Source of the DNA: Plantago ovata
Taxonomy: Eukaryota > Streptophyta > Magnoliopsida > Lamiales > Plantaginaceae
DNA: 64,000 nucleotides
NCBI GenBank assembly: GCA_028274465.1
Contig: CM051457.1
Location: forward strand, 106,081,982-106,145,981
Direction of reading: 5' to 3'
This document shows positions 58,440 through 64,000 of the stretch, one piece after another. The position numbers and the translations under genes are program-made. How positions within the stretch are numbered: position 1 is the first letter of the stretch; each line of letters starts with the position of its first letter. A model generated the notes under the pieces. The model saw only the letters and a program-made list of their open reading frames with translations, was not told the DNA's origin and made no database searches.

Positions 58440-59017
58440 AAAGTGTGAAACTTATCAACTAAGTGGGATGCAAGTTAAGCTCAACGAAATTAAGATAACT
58501 ATACAATTATCTTTCAGGAAACTCATACGGGATCAAGCTCGGACAAAGTTTAGATGGATCAGTCAATGCGACTTGCTTATGAGCACGATCGTCTTATTTT
58601 CAAACTTGAATCGATCATCCTGAAAATACGATCGAAACTCACGAGTAATAAATAATTTCCCTAAATCTCATCTCAACCCTTTCATTCTTATTTTTTGTGT
58701 GGCATAATTGTGTAAAGTTTTGCCACATAATTAGCTTATTTTCAAACTTTAATGAGCAGATGCCTCGCAAGCAAACACGAATCGATTTTTTTGAGCAATT
58801 CAATCATATTACGAGTTGAACACGAGCTCAATTTTATGATGATCATCAATCTCGAGATGATCACGAGCAGACCTAAATTCATGACGATCACTGATGATCG
58901 ATAGAGTAAAATTCAAAACGAATCGGCTCGCTAATAACCCTACTATAAGCTAATCGCACTTGAGTCTCCATTCGTAATGGTGGATTGAACATGTATAGAT
59001 TAAGTGGTAGGGTTTTA
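58440..59017. other. Repeat-like intergenic DNA
   Basis: GATCATC/CGATCATC words recur (58560-58920), as in decayed repeats. No ends or genes. Confidence 0.35.
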
Positions 59018-59160
59018 GAACGCGACACTAGGTCAGAAATATGAACTTAGTATTCAATTACATCATCAACTAAGTAGGATAAGAGTTTATGGGGTTTTAG
59101 ATCGCGCCACTAGGCCAGAAATATGAACTTCGTATTCAATTACATCATCTCTCAACTAAG
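59012..59160 (+). repeat. Diverged ~80-bp tandem duplication next to a MITE
   Basis: GGGTTTTAGAACGCGACACT at ~59012 and GGGGTTTTAGATCGCGCCAC at ~59090 each continue to AGAAATATGAACTT, then ATTCAATTACATCATC, then CAACTAAG. The second copy is cut by the MITE at 59160. Confidence 0.75.
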
Positions 59161-59349
59161 GCTCTGTTCTCTCCGACTGAAAAAGTTTGAACTGAACTGA
59201 ACTGATCAGAACTGAACGGATCTGAACTGAACTGAACTGAACTGATCCGAACTGAACGGATCTGAACTGAACTGAACTTAACTTAATGCATTTGAACTGA
59301 TCTAAACTGAATTTCTTTTTATTAATTTTTAGATGAAAAGAACAGAGCC
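59160..59349. mobile_element. Tourist/Harbinger-like MITE copy 3, TAA target duplication
   Basis: The left end is GGCTCTGTTCTCTCCGACTG and the right end, inverted, is GGCTCTGTTCTTTTCATCT. TAA lies on both sides (59157-59159, 59350-59352). The interior is an almost pure GAACTGAACTGA-type array. Confidence 0.85.
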
Positions 59350-61044
59350 TAAGTAGGATAAACGTTTGTTACTTAAGGGAATCCCTCTGTAATTTTGTTG
59401 TTTTTCTTAAGGGTTAAAAATCTATTAAAGACACAAAGATCAAAGTAAGTATACTAAGGTCTACAACCTTGACCAAAACATTACATCCTACTACTTTACC
59501 TTATGATGTACTACTACCTTCATTTTTCATTTTAAAGTAAAATTCTCATCTGATATCATATTCTTTTTTTATGTCAATTCGATCTCATATAAATTTTAAA
59601 TTATTATAAAATAATAATATTTTTATGATATAATTTTGTAAATCTTTTTGGGTAATAATTTAAGATTAATATGATAGATGAAAGTTGAACCTTAATTGTG
59701 TGCACATTCTATTAGTATTAGGACCACTTCAATTCAATAGAGGAAAATAATCTCTTTTGTGTTTTCTCTTATAGATTTAATTACATTAAGACGTCCTTGT
59801 TAGTGCACGTGGCTCTCAAGGCAAGTGAAGAAGGCACTTGCTCTCTAGTACACGTGAGCAACACTTTAGACTTTAGAGTAAAGTGTAATACTAGTGTAAT
59901 TAATAAATAATAATCACCCGTTCGAATTTGATTTATAAAAATCAGATGTTACCTGGGATTTATATTAAAAAGTGAATAAAGAGTATATAAGTCATGGTGG
60001 AAATTCATGTATTGTTTAAATAATAATTTACAAGTAAAAAGTGCATACTAGTAGTTAGTAGGTGATGAAATAGTATAAATAATTTTCATTTTAAAAATGC
60101 GTAATTTCTAAAATAAGCCAAATGAGCTTTTATGTCCAGCGAATAGTGTTAGCTACGAACAAAATCATACTCAGAATTAAAAAATTGAGAGTCCAAATTG
60201 TATATATAGTATATATGAGATCACGGGATATAAAATTATAAATGATCAAAATATTAAATTAGTTAGTTGTTTGTCTTTTACTTTTTAAAATTGTACTCCC
60301 CACTATGTACCCCTAGTAATCTGGGGTGTGCGCTAATGAGCATCTTTTTTGCTAGTTCAATTTTGAGGAAGCTCTTAAAAGATGATCTAAGTAAAAGATA
60401 AAAATAGACCGGCAAATATAAATGATATGTTACCTAAAACACAAAGTATTTAATTAATAATATAAATATTTTATAAATAAAAGCAAACTTTATCATCAAT
60501 ATAAACATTTTACTTAAGGTTGAAGAGAAAAAGGAGAAACATTTTATTTTATATATCACAAATCTATTTTTAAGGTTGAAGAGAAAAAGGAGAAACTAGT
60601 GGGGAAGGGGGAATTCAGATAAGGCACTTTATTTTATACTTAAATGGCACTGAACAAACAAAAACAATGACGAGACGGACCTTAGATTCGTCAAATCTCA
60701 TTATACAATTACAAGTGGACAAAACCCGAACACGACGATGATATAATCAAATCATATGATATCGTTAAAGATATTTTCTTTTTACTACTAGTATTAATTA
60801 ATTAATATATGTAGTTGGTGTTTGTTTAGCGGACGGTAATGCCCTTGCCTCAACATTTCTATAAATAGCATGTTACCTGGTTTTTCCCTTCCTTATTGTT
60901 CGCCGTTTTTCACCTACTCACATGTGAGGAGGGATCATCATTCAAGTCAATATAAAAAGTATATGACAATAAACAATACTGTAAAGTTTATTATTAAAAC
61001 ATGACAATGATATTAATTCTTAGTCGAAAGAATAAAAACGAAGT
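59350..61044. other. Intergenic DNA, no gene recognised
   Basis: AT-rich. A short direct repeat (AAGGTTGAAGAGAAAAAGGAGAAAC) is present near 60517 and 60572. No element ends. Confidence 0.5.
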
Positions 61045-61290
61045 TTTTTTTTTTCAAAAAGAAAACATTCATTACTTAATTAGGAAATAGAATTGGGTAC
61101 AAACCGAATAAGTGCAACATAGACGAAGTTACTCGAACAAAGACGTAACGTGCCATATTATTCGCGAATAACCCAAAAATAGATCGAAAAAATTATGGGT
61201 ACACACAATTGTGGAGACGCCAATAGATGATATATTTTGGTTGATAAAATAATAGAGTGAAAAAGAAAAAAAAACACTATGTTTAACTTT
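61045..61290 (-). mobile_element. LINE-like tail, minus strand
   Basis: The T-rich start (AAGTTTTTTTTTTTCAAAAAG) is followed by AACATTCATTACTTAATTAGG and a block of unrelated composition, as expected for a minus-oriented 5'-truncated LINE. Confidence 0.4.
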
Positions 61291-61884
61291 TTTAACGTGA
61301 AAAACATCCAAATCCGGAGAATAACCTCTTTCATTTTGTAACTTGGCAGTGGACATATAGAGAAACCACAAACACAACTGTGAAAAATATAAAAGAGGTT
61401 ACATCAACTCACCTAAATAGTTTATCTATATCTCCACTGCCAAGTTACAAAATATGGACCAACACAATGTTTTGCAGGCATTTGGTTTTCATACTCTCCT
61501 TCTAAACACTAGCTACATTAGTACTTGTTTTATACTCACAAAATGAAGATGCACCAGAAATTTTGTGCGAAAAGAAACGAACACAACAGATACAAACAGA
61601 ACATCCAACTAGTCTGATTCAGAGTTAAGACTATCTTAGAGCCAATTCATTACCAATGCTATTGACAGAAAAACCATCGTTCCCAACAGCTCGCCAACTC
61701 ACAACTCCGGTGAACAGGTAAAATTTACCGTTACTTACAACATGTACTGTTCAAACTACATACCATTACACCAGAGCCTGCATAGGAGACTATTCGTTGG
61801 ATTATACAGATTCAAGCCAACAATTCTACAAAACCAAACTTGCAATTTCATCAGTCGGAAAGGTTAATTTCTCACATAACTCTA

Positions 61885-63062
61885 TCAACATGAAGACTGA
61901 ACTATCTGGGCCACACACTTGCACAAGCGAAATATTCTCATGTGCCCAGTCTTGACATCCTTAACCATGTCTCTGATTTCACGAAACAATGAATCGTGTT
62001 TCATGCCAGCATGTGATGTCAATTCTACAGGAACAACATCTGATGGGTAGACCCCACTGCAGCAAAATCATACAAATGAAATCAATGTTTCAAACAACAG
62101 GAAACAGTTTCCTACACATGAGTTCAGTCATGATGGCTGCCATTGAATAGTTCAGTCATGGTCAGGAACACGATCATTGACTAATACAATTGCAAAACTG
62201 ACTATTTAAGTAAACCCTTAATTCGCTATCCTCAAACAAACCGCGCTCATTAAACAAAAGCATGATTTTAAAAGGAACTAACTTATCTCAATCCACACAT
62301 TTTTTCATGGAATATGGGTAAGCAATTTGGATGACAACCGCAAACAATAATCTAGGATGATTTTAACATAATGTGTACGACAAGTGTTTCAGTGTACAAG
62401 TGCAGCTAATTCTACAATCTGCAACACATTCACTAGATGTTCATGTTTACTATACAAGTCAGAAGTATAGCACTTGGCAAAGTAAAGTTAGAACACCAGG
62501 ATGGACTGAGACACAACTGATTCATTGACATTGGTACAATAAATTAAAGTATATGAGAAAGAAAATGCAAAAGTAATGCAATTAAACTAACCGTTTTAAA
62601 CATGACATATTAAGTGTGAGGGCCACCTTCCTCCCAGTTCTAAAATTAAAGAAACAAAGTACCAAATCAAGTTGCTCGGCTGCAAATAAAAAAGTTACAG
62701 TTCGATTAGACACATAATATTAATAATGAGTTCATGATGCATTCATATCCAAGCGATGCAACATGTCAGTTATGGGTAATACACAAGAAAATATTAACCA
62801 TCTACCAAAAGAAATCTGGATTATTTATATAATCATGAAAGAACCAGATACTTTTGATACATTGCCAGAAACAAGAACTTACGCAGGTGAATTTACACCC
62901 TATATAATAATAAGCTATATCTCAAAACTATAAAGTTGGAAGCAAAAGAAAACTACCAGATGGCAAAGAAAAGCTCAAGTGGTTCAGATTTCTGAACTCC
63001 ATCAATGCCAGCTTTATCTCCTCAGCCACATCCACCAAGGCACCTAGAAGTGAACTAGTTAC
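61885..63062 (-). CDS. C-terminal three exons of a gene running off the right edge; RWD-like, possibly KNL1 kinetochore protein
   Basis: Minus-strand exons 62957-63062, 62592-62679 and 61885-62056 (stop TGA 61887-61885) join in phase with GT-AG and encode ~120 residues. Stretches include TSSLLGALVDVAEEIKLALM, NLNHLSFSLPS, EQLDLVLCFFNFRTGRKVAL, NMSCLKRGVYPSDVVPVE and the C-terminal GHMRIFRLCKCVAQIVQSSC. The alternating strand pattern and the GVYPSDVVP turn suggest an RWD-type fold, which in plants ends the KNL1 kinetochore scaffold. My match to KNL1 is from memory of its C-terminus and is tentative. The acceptor at 63063 (AACAG|GTAACTAG) shows more exons lie upstream, beyond the window or after the duplicated intron segment. 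Confidence 0.6.
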
Positions 63063-63247
63063 CTGTTTAACAAGTTTCAGATAAGAAAGTAACCAAAAAA
63101 AAGTTGTTTGGTGAAAAACTGAAGCACCAAATTTCTGCAGCACTGTAACCGATTGCATTTATACAGCTCAAGGCTCAAGATATGAATGTCCTATATACTG
63201 CTGGATGAGATGTTCAATCTGATTATAAAAGTTCAGGCATCAAGATA

Positions 63248-63975
63248 AAGATAGAATCACAAATATCATGAGCAGGTAAAAAAGAGACATGTGAATTAAG
63301 AGTTCAATGATTTTGGATCTAAACTTTTTTGTCCATACAATTTTTTCACCATTTTCAATGCATACGTTACCCCTTGTAATTGTTGTTCAATTATTTTGTC
63401 TTAACCTCTACAAATACATTGCATTCAAATAGGTTGATTTATTTACCCAGGAGACCAACATCTTTATTATCAACTTTTTATCAACACTCTGATGACAAAA
63501 TATGCTGCTTAATTTGTGTTGAAAACATAAAACATTTAACTATTGCGGAGAATCATATTAATGCTGATCAATTTCCTATACTAGCGTAGAAAAGATAGAA
63601 TCACAAATATCAAGAGCAGGTATAAAAGAGCCATGTGAAATAAGATTTCGATAAATTTGGATCCAAATTATCTAATACGGAGTAGGGTTTTTTATTTTAT
63701 TTTATTTTATTTTTTATTGTGTGTGTTGTGTGCGCGCGCGTGTACGTTTGACAAACATAAGATGTTTTGTGAGTTTTTGTCATGGTATTCCATTTTCGTC
63801 ACGATTTTCAATGCACCCAAACCCCTTGTAATTGTTGTTCAATTATTTTGTCTTGGACTCTACAAATGCCATGCATTCTATAGGTTGGTTTATTTGCCCA
63901 GGACACTAACATCTTATTATCAACACTGAAGAAAATATGTTGCTTAATTTGTGTGGAAAACACAAAACATCTAAC
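63248..63975 (+). repeat. Large tandem duplication in intron, second copy with insertion
   Basis: Copy 1 (63248-63540) and copy 2 (63592-63975) share AAGATAGAATCACAAATATC, GTAATTGTTGTTCAATTATT, then TTTGTCTT, and the end GCTTAATTTGTGT. Copy 2 is ~90 bp longer because of an inserted (TTTTA)n and GTGTGTTGTGTGCGCGCGCG block at ~63690-63740. Confidence 0.85.
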
Positions 63976-64000
63976 GTAAAGTTCTTTAAAAAAAACGAAA

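Overview
The window is nuclear DNA from a flowering plant. Genes have plant-type GT-AG introns, long AT-rich intergenic stretches and plant gene families (4-hydroxyphenylpyruvate dioxygenase, CONSTANS-like, XERICO-like). Small transposable elements of plant classes (Stowaway, Tourist/Harbinger, MULE, TRIM, Cassandra-like, Helitron, CACTA, LINE) are frequent. I cannot fix the species from sequence alone; a core eudicot is likely and Amaranthaceae/Caryophyllales is only a guess.

Layout. 1-0.45 kb: decayed SAP-domain gene fragment. 0.77-1.37 kb: intact but unrecognised small membrane protein (-). 2.7-5.8 kb: degenerate non-LTR retrotransposon ORF with a C-terminal restriction-like endonuclease region. 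7.3-15.3 kb: 12-exon CENP-O-like kinetochore gene (-), with one intron that appears to lack an AG acceptor. 15.6-23.4 kb: transposon-rich block, including a 4.75-kb terminal-inverted-repeat element (18077-22828) whose two arms look like convergent transcription units filled with a short recurring motif in opposite orientations. 23.7-26.5 kb: two-exon HPPD gene (+). 27-29 kb: LINE remnant split by a MULE-type MITE. 29.9-31.4 kb: SUB1-like/O-fucosyltransferase-like membrane protein (+). 33.2 kb: short serine-rich protein (+). 34.5-36.2 kb: XERICO-like RING-H2 gene (-) with a leader intron. 36.6-44 kb: repeat block with a TRIM carrying a nested insertion, a Helitron-like element filled with a ~43-bp minisatellite, a LINE tail, a CACTA end and a Cassandra-like solo LTR. 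44.6-47.4 kb: RRP15-like ribosome-biogenesis gene (+). 50.2-52.8 kb: CONSTANS-like COL9/COL10-type gene (-). 53.8-61.8 kb: intergenic DNA with a SINE and MITEs. 61.9-63.06 kb: the last three exons of a gene running off the right edge (-), possibly the RWD tail of KNL1.

The genes are independent single-copy plant genes, not an operon. From memory of Arabidopsis locus numbers (to be checked), RRP15-like and COL10 are neighbours (At5g48240/At5g48250), and XERICO lies close to a SUB1-like gene and to KNL1 (At2g04235-At2g04280). The gene order here would then be a conserved eudicot block. The most unusual signals are the bipartite element at 18-22.8 kb, the Helitron-end-like minisatellite at 39-41 kb and the GT-TG intron of the CENP-O-like gene.
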